A stretch of DNA of 64,000 bases, taken from Flavobacterium sp. ZT3R18. Lineage in GTDB: Bacteria > Bacteroidota > Bacteroidia > Flavobacteriales > Flavobacteriaceae. This document shows positions 51,822 to 61,432 of this stretch, piece by piece (the stretch's first letter is position 1; each line of letters begins with the position of its first letter). The DNA is taken from NCBI RefSeq assembly GCF_007097385.1, contig NZ_VJZS01000002.1, positions 33,159-97,158 on the forward strand, read 5' to 3'. The position numbers and the translations under genes are program-made. The notes beneath the pieces were generated by a model that was given only the letters and a program-made list of their open reading frames with translations, did not search any database and was not told the DNA's origin.

Positions 51822-52911
51822 GTATGGCGGTGCCGAGAGAGTAATTGCATCTCTGGAAAATGTGTTTTCTTTCGGGAAAACCTACACCTTGGTCAATGTG
51901 ATGAAAGAGAATGATTTAATGAAAATTTACAAAAACAAGAAACGAGAGATAATAGAAACTCCTATTCGCTTTTTGAGCAATAATTTTAGATTTTTATTTT
52001 TATTTTTTCACTATTCCATCAATAAAATAGTTGTAGATAAGGATATATCCATAATTATTTCATCGTCTCATGCAGTAGCAAAAGGAATACGAAAGTCATC
52101 AAAACAACAGCTCCATATCAGTTATTTTCAGGCTAGAAATTTTAATTACATTTGGGATGACAGCAAATTGTTTTTTGGCAATTTCAGATTTTTATTTGAA
52201 CCATTTTTCTCTATTTTGAGAAGAATGGACGTAAAGCAAGCTCAAAACCCAGATTTTATTGTTGCAAATTCAAATTTTGTAAAGCAATGGGTAAAAGAAA
52301 AATACAATAGAGAAGCCACTATTATTTATCCGCCTGTGGATCTTAGTAACTTTTTTTTAGTCGAGGAAAAAGAAAATTATTATGTTTCTGTAGGAAGAAT
52401 TGTTTCGGTAAAAAGATTCGATATTCTTATAGAAACATTTAAGGATCTTGATTTCAATTTGATAATTATAGGGAATGGAGATAATTATGAAGTACTTAAA
52501 AAAAAGGCAAGTAGTAATGTTTTATTCACAGGTTTTTTAGAATCAAATCAGGTAAATGAATACGTAAGTAAAGCAAAAGGTTTTATTCAAGTAGGAGTTG
52601 AAGGCTTTGGGATTGCACCTGTGGAGGCTCAAGCTTGCGGAACTCCTGTAATTGCTTTTGGCGAAGGAGGAGTGTTGGAAACGGTCTGTAATGGCAAAAC
52701 AGGCGTTTTTTTTAAGGAACAAACAGCTCAAAGCTTAAGAGATGCCATACTTTATTTTGAAACCCTAACATTCAACCCAAAAGAAATACGGGAACACGCT
52801 TTGCAATTTTCAAGGGAAAGGTTTGAAAGTGAAATTAAAGCTTTTGTGGACGAAAAATATCAAGAATATCAAAACTTGAATATGGATAGTTTATTGCAAA
52901 AAGTTATGTAA
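51787..52911 (+). CDS. Glycosyltransferase family 4, TTG start
   Basis: 374 residues from TTG at 51787 (then KKALVVDWLDKYGGAERVIA). An ATG at 51715 is in frame, but the extra residues are encoded over the hydrophobic end of the upstream gene and match no GT4 N-terminus, so I prefer the TTG. C-terminal motifs: YYVSVGRIVSVKRFDILIET near 205 and EGFGIAPVEAQACGTPVIAF near 287 with the E-x7-E pair. It resembles mannosyltransferases of WbaZ type; the sugar is not proven. Overlap with the ligase-like gene is 35 bases. Confidence 0.85.
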   Translation: MKKALVVDWLDKYGGAERVIASLENVFSFGKTYTLVNVMKENDLMKIYKNKKREIIETPIRFLSNNFRFLFLFFHYSINKIVVDKDISIIISSSHAVAKGIRKSSKQQLHISYFQARNFNYIWDDSKLFFGNFRFLFEPFFSILRRMDVKQAQNPDFIVANSNFVKQWVKEKYNREATIIYPPVDLSNFFLVEEKENYYVSVGRIVSVKRFDILIETFKDLDFNLIIIGNGDNYEVLKKKASSNVLFTGFLESNQVNEYVSKAKGFIQVGVEGFGIAPVEAQACGTPVIAFGEGGVLETVCNGKTGVFFKEQTAQSLRDAILYFETLTFNPKEIREHALQFSRERFESEIKAFVDEKYQEYQNLNMDSLLQKVM

Positions 52912-52939
52912 AGAAGTGTATTACAAAACCCATTCTCAC

Positions 52940-52947
52940 TATATTTG
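52940..52947 (+). promoter_or_regulatory. Internal promoter box before the UDP-xylose synthase gene
   Basis: TATATTTG fits TAnnTTTG, 18 bases before the ATG at 52966. A start codon at 52945 would lie inside this box, which favours the later start. Confidence 0.45.
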
Positions 52948-52965
52948 TTACCTATTATTATTTTT

Positions 52966-53949
52966 ATGAAAAGAATACTCATTACTGGGGCAGCAGGATT
53001 TTTAGGATCACATCTTTGTGACCGTTTTATCAAAGAAGGTTATCATGTTATTGGAATGGATAATCTCATTACAGGTGATTTAAAAAATATAGAGCATTTG
53101 TTCAAATTGGAACATTTTGAGTTTTACCACCATGATATCACCAAGTTTGTGCATGTTCCAGGAAAAATAGATTATATTTTACATTTTGCTTCGCCTGCAA
53201 GTCCAATCGATTACCTCAAAATTCCAATTCAAACCTTAAAAGTAGGTTCGTTGGGAACGCATAATTTATTAGGATTGGCTAGGGTAAAAAAGGCAAGAAT
53301 TCTTATTGCATCCACATCTGAGGTGTATGGAGACCCTCTAGTTCACCCGCAAACGGAGGAATATTACGGGAACGTAAACACCATAGGACCAAGAGGAGTG
53401 TATGATGAGGCCAAACGTTTTCAAGAATCGATCACTATGGCGTACCATACTTTTCATGGGGTAGAAACTAGAATTGTTCGAATTTTTAATACCTATGGAC
53501 CAAGAATGCGTCTTAATGATGGTCGTGTTATTCCTGCTTTTATTGGACAAGCCATTCGTGGAGAGGATTTAACGATTTTTGGAGACGGAATGCAAACTCG
53601 TTCTTTTTGTTATGTTGATGATCAAGTAGAAGGGATTTTCAGATTATTGCATTCGGATTATGTTTTGCCTGTAAATATTGGTAATCCAGACGAAATCACC
53701 ATCAAGGATTTTGCTGAGGAAATTATAAAATTAACTGGAACCAATCAAAAAGTGGTTTACCATCCGTTACCTATCAACGATCCTTTGCAACGTCAACCGG
53801 ATACTACCAAAGCTAAAGAGTTACTGGGTTGGGAGGCGAAAGTAAACCGTGCCGAAGGAATGAAAATTACCTATGATTATTTCAAATCACTATCCAAAGA
53901 AGAATTATCCAAAGAGGAGCATAAAGATTTTTCTAAGTATATCAATTAG
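52966..53949 (+). CDS. UDP-glucuronate decarboxylase (UDP-xylose synthase)
   Basis: 327 residues from 52966 ([20 protein letters not shown]). Extended short-chain dehydrogenase: NAD-binding GAAGFLGS at residues 8-15, catalytic TSEVYGDP near 120, and YDEAKRFQE with Tyr and Lys near 150. The stretches [20 protein letters not shown] and [20 protein letters not shown] are typical of UXS, distinguishing it from epimerases. It converts UDP-glucuronate to UDP-xylose, supplying a sugar for the surface glycan. Confidence 0.9.
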   Translation: MKRILITGAAGFLGSHLCDRFIKEGYHVIGMDNLITGDLKNIEHLFKLEHFEFYHHDITKFVHVPGKIDYILHFASPASPIDYLKIPIQTLKVGSLGTHNLLGLARVKKARILIASTSEVYGDPLVHPQTEEYYGNVNTIGPRGVYDEAKRFQESITMAYHTFHGVETRIVRIFNTYGPRMRLNDGRVIPAFIGQAIRGEDLTIFGDGMQTRSFCYVDDQVEGIFRLLHSDYVLPVNIGNPDEITIKDFAEEIIKLTGTNQKVVYHPLPINDPLQRQPDTTKAKELLGWEAKVNRAEGMKITYDYFKSLSKEELSKEEHKDFSKYIN

Positions 53950-54043
53950 TGAAATCGCCATTTACAATAAGTTTGGATAAGCAAACACCGATGAATACTG
54001 AGGCGATACCATATGTGACCACTAAAATATAAATTTTACACAT

Positions 54044-55396
54044 ATGAAGACAAAAACCGGAAGATATTCGGGCTATATCCGCCCTTTTTCACGCTTATTA
54101 GACTTGGTTATTATCAATGTTTTTGCTGCGTACTTTTCGGGTATACCTGTTTTTCAGGATTTTTATGCTTTTTTTATTAGTTGTGCTTGGTTTATTATTA
54201 CTGCCAATTTAGGTTTTTACGAAGTTTATAGGTACACCAAAGTAATTGCTATATTGAATTGTACTTTGAAACAGGCTATTGCTTTTGCGATTTGTTGTCT
54301 AGCACTCGCTTATTTTTATCCCGAAAGATATAGTTTGTATACCATACTATTATTCACAACAGTGTCGGTAGTATTAGTTCTTGGTTTTAAATTATTCATT
54401 TATTTTTTTCTAAAAAAATACAGAATCATATTTGGGGGTAATTTTAGGACCGTTGCTCTGATAGGAAAACGTAAAAGTATAAGTCCGTTGCAACATTTTT
54501 TCGAAGAAAACCCAGATTATGGGTATAAATTGACAAAAGTGTTTGATTTGGATCATCATAAAACCGAACAGCTTCAGGAGAGTTTTTCGTTTATTTTAGA
54601 AAACAAAATTGATGAAATTTATTGTTCTATGAGTGATTTGACCAGCAAGCAAATTGATGATTTTATTTTTTTTGCAGACAATAACTTTAAAACACTCAAA
54701 TTCATTCCAGATGAGAAACAGCTCCTTTCTTTAAATGCGACCTTCGAATATTACGATTATATTCCCATAATTGCACAGAGAACGATTTCTCTAGACGAAT
54801 CATTACATAAAATCATTAAACGCGTATTTGATATTGTTTTTTCAATTTTAATAATAGTTGCGGTATTATCTTGGCTGATCCCTATTTTAGCCATTATTAT
54901 TAGATTGGATTCAAATGGGCCATTATTTTTTATACAAAAGAGAAATGGTTTAAATAATAAGGAATTCAATTGTTTCAAATTCAGATCGATGGAACTCAAT
55001 GATGAAGCGAATATTAATCAAGTTTCTAAAAATGATGTCCGCATAACAAAAATTGGCAGATATATTAGAAAAACAAGCATAGATGAGCTACCTCAGTTTT
55101 TTAATGTTTTATTGGGAGATATGTCCGTAGTAGGTCCCAGACCGCATATGATTAGCCACACCAATATGTATGCCGAAAGAATTGATAATTTTATGGTGCG
55201 CCATTTTATAAAACCAGGTATAACAGGTTTGGCCCAGACCAAAGGATTTCGGGGTGAAGTTGAAACCGACAAAGACATTATAAATAGGGTAAGATATGAT
55301 ATTTTTTATATCGAAAAATGGTCTCAATTGTTGGATTTAACAATCATTTTCAAAACCATCTATAATATTATAAAAGGCGATAAAAAAGCGTATTAA
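54044..55396 (+). CDS. Exopolysaccharide biosynthesis polyprenyl glycosylphosphotransferase (WcaJ-like)
   Basis: 450 residues. Four N-terminal membrane helices, a central nucleotide-binding-like domain and, after a fifth helix near 275-295, the catalytic bacterial-sugar-transferase domain: IIIRLDSNGPLFFIQKRNGL, FKFRSMELNDEAN, RKTSIDELPQFFNVLLGDMS, and VVGPRPHM. It transfers a sugar-1-phosphate to undecaprenyl phosphate and so starts repeat-unit assembly. It is the last plus-strand gene of the locus and converges on a minus-strand glycosyltransferase with a 4-base overlap. Confidence 0.93.
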   Translation: MKTKTGRYSGYIRPFSRLLDLVIINVFAAYFSGIPVFQDFYAFFISCAWFIITANLGFYEVYRYTKVIAILNCTLKQAIAFAICCLALAYFYPERYSLYTILLFTTVSVVLVLGFKLFIYFFLKKYRIIFGGNFRTVALIGKRKSISPLQHFFEENPDYGYKLTKVFDLDHHKTEQLQESFSFILENKIDEIYCSMSDLTSKQIDDFIFFADNNFKTLKFIPDEKQLLSLNATFEYYDYIPIIAQRTISLDESLHKIIKRVFDIVFSILIIVAVLSWLIPILAIIIRLDSNGPLFFIQKRNGLNNKEFNCFKFRSMELNDEANINQVSKNDVRITKIGRYIRKTSIDELPQFFNVLLGDMSVVGPRPHMISHTNMYAERIDNFMVRHFIKPGITGLAQTKGFRGEVETDKDIINRVRYDIFYIEKWSQLLDLTIIFKTIYNIIKGDKKAY

Positions 55397-55408
55397 AATA
55401 CGTTTTTT
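55382..55408. terminator. Bidirectional terminator between convergent genes
   Basis: CGTATT-AA-AATACG with A and T runs on both sides. It overlaps the stop codons of both genes. Confidence 0.75.
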
Positions 55409-56589
55409 GACAATAGTTTTTTCATTTGAGTATCTAGATTAAATACAATTTTGGATTGTTTTACAATTGTACTTTTCATTTTATGAATTTCAGATTTGTT
55501 TATTTTTGAAATTATGGCTATTTCAGAATTCAGTTTATCATAATTACCCACTTCTGCAACCCACCCCATTCTATTTTCGAGTACAATATTCTCTCCTTCC
55601 CCTCCTCCAAAATAGAGGATAGGGAAACCAAGGGCGCCATATTCATATATTTTTGAGGGTACAGAACCATATATTCTTGTTGTAAGCGGTACAATGGCGA
55701 TATCTAATTTTTTGATTTCTTCATGCAAATCTTGACGTGCTAACATTCCATAAAAATATATTTTTTTCAAAGGATTTTGTTTAATGAACCCTTCTATTTG
55801 AGCTCGTTCTGCTCCATCTCCAAAAATATGCAATTCAATATTTAAATGGTCTATTTCTATTTTTTTGCACAACTCTAAAACACCTTGAGCAACACCCAAT
55901 AATCCCGCATAGAATAGTTTTATAGTTCCTTCCGTCTCGATTTTATTTTCTAGAATTGTATCGTTTTGATTCACGGCATGATCAGGAAAATTTTGGTATA
56001 AAAAGCAAGTCTTATCAGGAATTAGTGATTTGATATGAGAAATAATTTCGTTTGATTGACCTAAAATCAATGTTGCTTTTTGATATATAAAATGCTCAAA
56101 TTTTAAAGATACTTTGTGCGAAAGGCTATTTTTTTTAAGAGCCTTTAATTCTATTGCTGCCAAAGGCCACAGGTCAGAAACGTTTAGAATTATTTTTTTA
56201 CGTTTGAACCAAAGCACTAAAACAGAAATAAAGGATAATAATAATGGAGGCGATTGGACAACCACTTTATGAGGTGTTTTTTTGAACAAAAGGTAAAAGA
56301 AGATGCAAGTAGTAAAAGACAGTATCGATATTAATCGGATGAAAATATTTTTGCTATTGCTGGGATAAATCCAAAGTCGTTTTACAATAATATTCTGAAA
56401 CGTTTCTTTCACAAAGAATTTCCCTTTGTATTCAGGAAACAGCTCTCCTTTTGGGTAATTTCCCAATGGACAAAGTACAGTAACATTGTAGTTATTTTGA
56501 TTTAGTTTCAATGCCAATTGTTCTATTCTATTGGCAGCAGCTCCTTTTTCTGGAGGATAATAATTGGATACAATAAGGATTTCTTCCAT
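55393..56589 (-). CDS. Glycosyltransferase family 4 (WbuB-like)
   Basis: 398 residues, GT-B fold. The N-terminus ILIVSNYYPPEKGAAANRIE is the WbuB-like opening. A membrane-like hydrophobic segment occurs near residues 85-105, then VVVQSPPLLLSFISVLVLWF and, in the C-terminal half, DIAIVPLTTRIYGSVPSKIY with EYGALGFPILYFGG. Enzymes of this group often transfer N-acetylated aminosugars. It overlaps the upstream wecB by one base, which fits use of a ManNAc-type precursor, though that is inference. Confidence 0.85.
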   Translation of the reverse strand: MEEILIVSNYYPPEKGAAANRIEQLALKLNQNNYNVTVLCPLGNYPKGELFPEYKGKFFVKETFQNIIVKRLWIYPSNSKNIFIRLISILSFTTCIFFYLLFKKTPHKVVVQSPPLLLSFISVLVLWFKRKKIILNVSDLWPLAAIELKALKKNSLSHKVSLKFEHFIYQKATLILGQSNEIISHIKSLIPDKTCFLYQNFPDHAVNQNDTILENKIETEGTIKLFYAGLLGVAQGVLELCKKIEIDHLNIELHIFGDGAERAQIEGFIKQNPLKKIYFYGMLARQDLHEEIKKLDIAIVPLTTRIYGSVPSKIYEYGALGFPILYFGGGEGENIVLENRMGWVAEVGNYDKLNSEIAIISKINKSEIHKMKSTIVKQSKIVFNLDTQMKKLLSKNVF

Positions 56590-57677
56590 TATTTTTTACT
56601 TAGTAAAATAGTAACGATTCGTTCAGATGTTTTTCCATCCCAAAGTTCTGGAATACCAGACTGTTTTTTTCCGTTTAATAGAAATTCATTGTAAACCTTT
56701 ACTAAGTTTTCTATCGATGTGCCTACCAAAGTATTGGTTCCTATGGTCTCAGTCTCGGGTCTTTCGGTTGTATTTCGCATCGTAAAACAAGGAATGTTCA
56801 AGATCGTCGTTTCTTCCGAAATTCCGCCAGAATCTGTAATTACAGCAAAACTATTTTGAATTAAATACATAAATGATAAATAGCCTTGCGGCTCTACAAA
56901 TAGTATGTTTTTAAGGTTCAAGTTATTTTCTCCTAATATTGATTTTGTTCTTGGGTGTATCGGGAAAATCACTTTTTTGTCGCCTACCATTTTGTCAATC
57001 CCTAAAAGTAAGTCTATTAATGATTGTTCCTCATCTACATTGGAAGGGCGATGCAAAGTGAGAATAATATAGTTTTCAGCTGCTAACTGATACTCTTTCC
57101 AGAAAGATGGAGGTGTAAATTTATTTTGATTTTGATATAAAGTATCAATCATCACATTGCCCACAAAATGAATAGCAGACTTATTAGCGCCATTCCTTAG
57201 TAGATTCTCCGAAGCGGTAATTGTAGTTGTGAAAAAATAATCCGAAATGCTATCAGTAACCATTCTGTTAATTTCCTCGGGCATTGTTAGATCACCAGAA
57301 CGAATTCCAGCTTCTACATGGGCTACTTTTATATTTAATTTTTTGGCTGTAATTGCGCAAGCCATAGTCGAATTTACATCTCCAACAACCAAAACTAGAT
57401 CACAAGGATTTTTAAGTAATTCCTGTTCAAAAGCGACCATTATAGCAGCTGTTTGTTCAGACTGTGTTCCGCTTTTTACATCTAGGTTTATATGAGGTAA
57501 AGGAATGTTAAGTTCCTCAAAAAAAGTGTCGCTAAGATTTTTATCATAATGCTGACCAGTATGAACCAAGCGATATGCAATTTTTTCACCGCTATTTTGT
57601 TTTTGCTCTATGGCTCTAATTATCGGTGCAATTTTTATGAAATTGGGTCTAGCTCCTGCGATTATCGTGATTTTCAT
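56589..57677 (-). CDS. wecB: UDP-N-acetylglucosamine 2-epimerase (non-hydrolysing)
   Basis: 362 residues from 57677 (MKITIIAGARPNFIKIAPII). The signatures VHTGQHYDKNLSDTFFEELN near 36, VVGDVNSTMACAITAKKLNI near 95, HVEAGIRSGDLTMPEEINRM near 117 and ITDSGGISEETTILNIPCFT near 280 all belong to WecB. It converts UDP-GlcNAc to UDP-ManNAc. The codons before this start overlap a decayed ORF6N gene. Confidence 0.95.
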   Translation of the reverse strand: MKITIIAGARPNFIKIAPIIRAIEQKQNSGEKIAYRLVHTGQHYDKNLSDTFFEELNIPLPHINLDVKSGTQSEQTAAIMVAFEQELLKNPCDLVLVVGDVNSTMACAITAKKLNIKVAHVEAGIRSGDLTMPEEINRMVTDSISDYFFTTTITASENLLRNGANKSAIHFVGNVMIDTLYQNQNKFTPPSFWKEYQLAAENYIILTLHRPSNVDEEQSLIDLLLGIDKMVGDKKVIFPIHPRTKSILGENNLNLKNILFVEPQGYLSFMYLIQNSFAVITDSGGISEETTILNIPCFTMRNTTERPETETIGTNTLVGTSIENLVKVYNEFLLNGKKQSGIPELWDGKTSERIVTILLSKK

Positions 57678-58197
57678 TTTTATATCCAATTTTTACTCTG
57701 TTGCTCTCGTTTTCTTTTTTCTCTGTTAGTTCGTCCAAATAGGAGAAAACCAATTCGATGTTTTTATCATGATTTTCAAGTTTCTTTTGAATTTGAAGGA
57801 TGTCTATTTTTATTTCTGTGGTGTCCAAAAGCATTTGTCTTACTCTCGAAAAAATGCGCATAATTTAAATATTGGTTTGTATTGCTTTTTCGCTTTTTAA
57901 TACACTTGACAGCATTAAAACACCGTGTTCAGTGAAAGCAAAAGGCAATTTTCTAGTTCCACCCCAACTTGAAGTCGCAAATTGCGACTTCAAGTTATGA
58001 AATTCAATTTCAGTGAGTTGAAACATAAAATCCAAAGGAAATCTTGATTCATTCCTTTTTACCTGTTCGTTTAATCTTTTGGTTTCAACTCAATAAAGCA
58101 AAGCTAAATCACTATCTAACATCACTTTTTGATTGCGTATAAAGTATATTTTATTAGAAATGGTTTCTTCTGAAAATAAAGTTTGATCGCTCATCAT
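57649..58197 (-). pseudogene. ORF6N-domain protein, two nonsense mutations
   Basis: Translating leftwards from 58197 gives an ORF6N/KilA-N-type phage regulator: DQTLFSEETISNKIYFIRNQ, KVMLDSDLALLY, stop (TGA at 58092-58090, where GGA is likely ancestral), then [44 protein letters not shown], stop (TAA at 57867-57865, likely from CAA), then IMRIFSRVRQMLLDTTEIKI. No shift of frame occurs. The 3' end overlaps the start of wecB. Such proteins usually derive from phages or plasmids. Confidence 0.88.
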
Positions 58198-58235
58198 TTT
58201 TTAATTTAAATCACCAATATACGATTTTAATTACA

Positions 58236-59546
58236 CTACAATAACGAAATAAACTGTTTCAATTTTCCGCTTTTCCCTCTTTCTAAGACTTTTTTTCTAA
58301 TAAAAAAATAGTACAAATGAGGTTCTAAATAATTAGAAAACACAGTTTTAATGTTGTTTATTTCTTTTTCATTTAGCTCAACGTCACTTGTATATTCTAT
58401 TTCAAAAGTATCTAATTTTGTTTGTTTAATCACAAACTCTTTTACGTTTCCTTGATCCCCAAATAGTTTTTTTGTAATCGAATAAAAAGTCATTCCAGGT
58501 GCTATTTTACCACTTGGCAATACTGCAATGTCATTGGTTCTACCTATTAATTTTTTCAGAATAGGGTTTTTCAGTGTGCTTTTTTCATCTAATATGCCCA
58601 TATCGCCCACTTCATACCGAATCATCGGATGGGCTTTGTTATAAAGTGAGGTAACCACAATTCGCCCCGCTGTGCCATAAGGAACCACCTGATTATTTTC
58701 ATCCAAAATTTCGACAAAAATGGTTTCTGCGTTCACTTTCCATTCTCCTTCTGCACTTTCTAGGGCAATAACATCTAGTTCTGCGGCTCCGTATTCGTTT
58801 ACAATTGGGATTCTAAAACGTTCTTCAAGTAACATTTTATCTTCTTCAAAAAGCATTTCGGAGGTAACGATGCATACTTTTAAGGTGGGGCAAATGGTGT
58901 CTAGAAATAAATCGTTTTTTTTCAAATAGTTTGCCAATAATACAATAGAACTAGTGTAGCCATTGATATAATCGAACTTGCTGTTCGAAAATTTACGTAC
59001 TATTTTTTCTAATCCCTTGTCTGATAAATCAAAAATAGTAAAGCGGTAACGGTGGCTCAAAAAATCTTTAATGCGCAGTTTTTTATTCGATACAAAATCC
59101 AGAGGCATTCCATAAAAGCGGGCCTGATAGGAATGGTTAAAATCTATACCATGCCATTGAAAACGACGCATAATGTTGACCCAGATTAGGGCATGACAAA
59201 ATTTATCTTTGGCAAATACAAAGGGATTTCCACTAGAGCCAGACGTTTTATTGACAAAAGTGTTTTTGGATGTGTAACCCATCGAAAGTCTTTCCTGCAA
59301 AGGTTTCTGTAAATTTCCCTTATTCAAAATAGGCAAATCCGACCAATTTTTAAAAGATGCGGTACCTACTAATTCTTTATAAAAAGGATTATTCTGCAAA
59401 TGAAAATTAAAGATTTCCATTTTTTTTTGCTCAATGTAATGAACGTATTCTTCCTCTGGAATGGCAAGTATTTTTTGCAATTCGGTATTAGCTTCCTGTA
59501 TGGGGAAACCATTTAGTTTGAGAGCTAAGTTGAAAATTTTCAACAT
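58236..59546 (-). CDS. CapK-like phenylacetate-CoA ligase family protein
   Basis: 436 residues. FVNKTSGSSGNPFVFAKDKF near residue 97 is the ATP-binding P-loop of the adenylate-forming PaaK/CapK group, EYGAAELDVIALESAEGEWK near 247 the second motif, and MIRYEVGDMGILDE near 313 the third (YxxGD). Members inside capsule loci (CapK) are thought to activate a carboxylate for glycan modification or to act in polymer assembly; the true reaction is unknown. Last gene of the polysaccharide locus. Confidence 0.85.
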   Translation of the reverse strand: MLKIFNLALKLNGFPIQEANTELQKILAIPEEEYVHYIEQKKMEIFNFHLQNNPFYKELVGTASFKNWSDLPILNKGNLQKPLQERLSMGYTSKNTFVNKTSGSSGNPFVFAKDKFCHALIWVNIMRRFQWHGIDFNHSYQARFYGMPLDFVSNKKLRIKDFLSHRYRFTIFDLSDKGLEKIVRKFSNSKFDYINGYTSSIVLLANYLKKNDLFLDTICPTLKVCIVTSEMLFEEDKMLLEERFRIPIVNEYGAAELDVIALESAEGEWKVNAETIFVEILDENNQVVPYGTAGRIVVTSLYNKAHPMIRYEVGDMGILDEKSTLKNPILKKLIGRTNDIAVLPSGKIAPGMTFYSITKKLFGDQGNVKEFVIKQTKLDTFEIEYTSDVELNEKEINNIKTVFSNYLEPHLYYFFIRKKVLERGKSGKLKQFISLL

Positions 59547-59647
59547 TTGGTGGAGTAATTTTTATCAAAAATAAGATTTAGCTAGAACTATTGATGATTT
59601 AACTGTAACTTTTTAAAATATAATTATTTTTTACGTTCAAAACCAAT

Positions 59648-59655
59648 TATTTTTG
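59648..59655 (+). promoter_or_regulatory. purD promoter -7 box
   Basis: TATTTTTG fits TAnnTTTG, 43 bases before the chosen ATG. Confidence 0.45.
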
Positions 59656-59698
59656 CACCAGCTGTCAAAAGACGGAAATGCAACTAAAAAACTACACC

Positions 59699-60973
59699 AT
59701 GAATATTTTACTACTAGGATCTGGAGGAAGAGAACATGCTTTTGCGTGGAAAATGATTCAAAGTCCACTTTGCGACACTCTTTTTGTAGCACCAGGAAAC
59801 GCAGGTACTGCTCAAATTGCAAAAAACATTGACATCAGTGCCACCGATTTTGATGCCATAAAAGCATTGGTAATTAAGGAAAATATTAAAATGGTAGTGG
59901 TTGGGCCAGAAGATCCTTTGGTAAAAGGGATTTATGACTTTTTCTTAAATGATCAAGATTTAAAAGATATTCCTGTGATAGGGCCTTCAAAAATTGGAGC
60001 AACATTAGAAGGAAGTAAAGAGTTTGCCAAAGAGTTTTTGATGAAACACAATATTCCAACAGCAGCCTACGATAGTTTTACGGCCGAAACCGTTGAAAAA
60101 GGATGTCAGTTTCTTGAAACATTACAACCTCCGTATGTACTGAAAGCCGATGGTTTAGCAGCAGGAAAAGGGGTTTTAATCATTCCCGATTTGGCGGAAG
60201 CCCAAGACGAATTAAGAAACATGTTGGTACATCAAAAATTTGGTGCAGCAAGTTCAAAAGTGGTAATCGAAGAATTCCTTGACGGAATAGAGTTGAGTTG
60301 TTTTGTACTTACTGACGGGAAAAACTATAAAATTTTGCCAACAGCCAAAGATTACAAGCGTATAGGCGAAGGCGATACAGGTTTGAATACAGGTGGAATG
60401 GGAGCAGTCTCTCCAGTTCCTTATGTAGATGCGGTGTTGATGGAGAAAATAGAAACTCGTATTGTAAAACCAACCATCGAAGGTTTTCAAAAAGACGGAA
60501 TTCCATATAAAGGTTTTGTGTTTATTGGACTGATCAATGTCAATAACGAGCCAATTGTTATTGAATACAATGTAAGAATGGGCGATCCAGAAACCGAAGT
60601 AGTTGTCCCAAGATTAAAATCAGATTTAGTGGAGTTGTTTTTGGCTGTAGCCAATGAAAAACTGGACGAATTCAACCTAGAAGTGGATGAGAGAAGTGCC
60701 ACTACGGTTATGATTGTTTCCGGTGGATATCCTGAAGATTTTGAAAAAGGCAAAATAATTTCAGGTTTAGAAACGATTACTGATTCTATCGTTTTTCATG
60801 CTGGAACCAAATTAGAGAATGGTAATGTGGTATCTAATGGAGGAAGAGTTATGGCTATCACTTCTTATGGAGATAATTTTCAAGAAGCCTTAGACAAATC
60901 ATACAAGAATGTAAATCAATTGCATTTTGACAAAATGAATTTCAGAAAAGACATCGGATTTGATTTGATATAA
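59699..60973 (+). CDS. purD: Phosphoribosylamine--glycine ligase
   Basis: 424 residues from 59699 (MNILLLGSGGREHAFAWKMI). An ATG seven codons earlier is in frame but lengthens the N-terminus beyond the family. ATP-grasp enzyme: VVVGPEDPLVKGIYDFF near 66, LKADGLAAGKGVLIIPDLAE near 147 (ATP loop), and FVFIGLINVNNEPIVIEYNV near 273 with the following RMGDPETEVVVPRL carrying Mg2+-binding residues. It makes glycinamide ribonucleotide in purine synthesis. Stands alone, outside any pur operon. Confidence 0.97.
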   Translation: MNILLLGSGGREHAFAWKMIQSPLCDTLFVAPGNAGTAQIAKNIDISATDFDAIKALVIKENIKMVVVGPEDPLVKGIYDFFLNDQDLKDIPVIGPSKIGATLEGSKEFAKEFLMKHNIPTAAYDSFTAETVEKGCQFLETLQPPYVLKADGLAAGKGVLIIPDLAEAQDELRNMLVHQKFGAASSKVVIEEFLDGIELSCFVLTDGKNYKILPTAKDYKRIGEGDTGLNTGGMGAVSPVPYVDAVLMEKIETRIVKPTIEGFQKDGIPYKGFVFIGLINVNNEPIVIEYNVRMGDPETEVVVPRLKSDLVELFLAVANEKLDEFNLEVDERSATTVMIVSGGYPEDFEKGKIISGLETITDSIVFHAGTKLENGNVVSNGGRVMAITSYGDNFQEALDKSYKNVNQLHFDKMNFRKDIGFDLI

Positions 60974-60981
60974 AACCAAAA

Positions 60982-61030
60982 AAACTTCTTAGATTTTAAT
61001 TTTTTACAAAAGTTAAAATCTAAGAAGTTT
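60982..61030 (-). terminator. Terminator between purD and the DUF6341 gene
   Basis: A perfect 18-bp stem (60982-60999 with 61013-61030). The T run is on the minus strand, so it mainly serves the DUF6341 gene, though the hairpin could also protect the purD end. Confidence 0.75.
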
Positions 61031-61056
61031 ATCTTAATTGCTACAAAGCTACTTGC

Positions 61057-61287
61057 TTATTTCAAAAATGAATGAGCAGTTGTGTCTTGAAACTCTTCTC
61101 CATTTTCTTTATGTAATTTCAATTGTTTGATCCAATAAACCATTGCAACTGCACAAATAATCATGAAGATCCAGTTGATTGTATTAGCTCCAAACCATGT
61201 TTTAAGCTCTAATGAACGTAAAAAGTCAAGCGGAGCGAATAAAATGTTTACAAATAAGTATTGGATTCCTTCAAAAAATGATGTCAT
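61057..61287 (-). CDS. DUF6341-like small membrane protein
   Basis: 76 residues. MTSFFEGIQYLFVNILFAPL with DFLRSLELKTWFGANTINWI, then a helix FMIICAVAMVYWIKQL and a polar tail ending in TAHSFLK. I associate this with DUF6341 of Flavobacteriaceae, usually found near DUF6427, upp and purD as here. Divergent from the DUF6427 gene. Role unknown. Confidence 0.75.
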   Translation of the reverse strand: MTSFFEGIQYLFVNILFAPLDFLRSLELKTWFGANTINWIFMIICAVAMVYWIKQLKLHKENGEEFQDTTAHSFLK

Positions 61288-61432
61288 AATGTATCTTTTT
61301 TATTTTATTATTTTTATGTTTTGGAATTGAGAAAATCAATAAATAAATTTTCTAACGAATCTTTTTTAATCTTGCCCCATTCCTTTTTAAACAAGTATTA
61401 TATTTACAGTCACAAAAGTATAAAATATCCTT

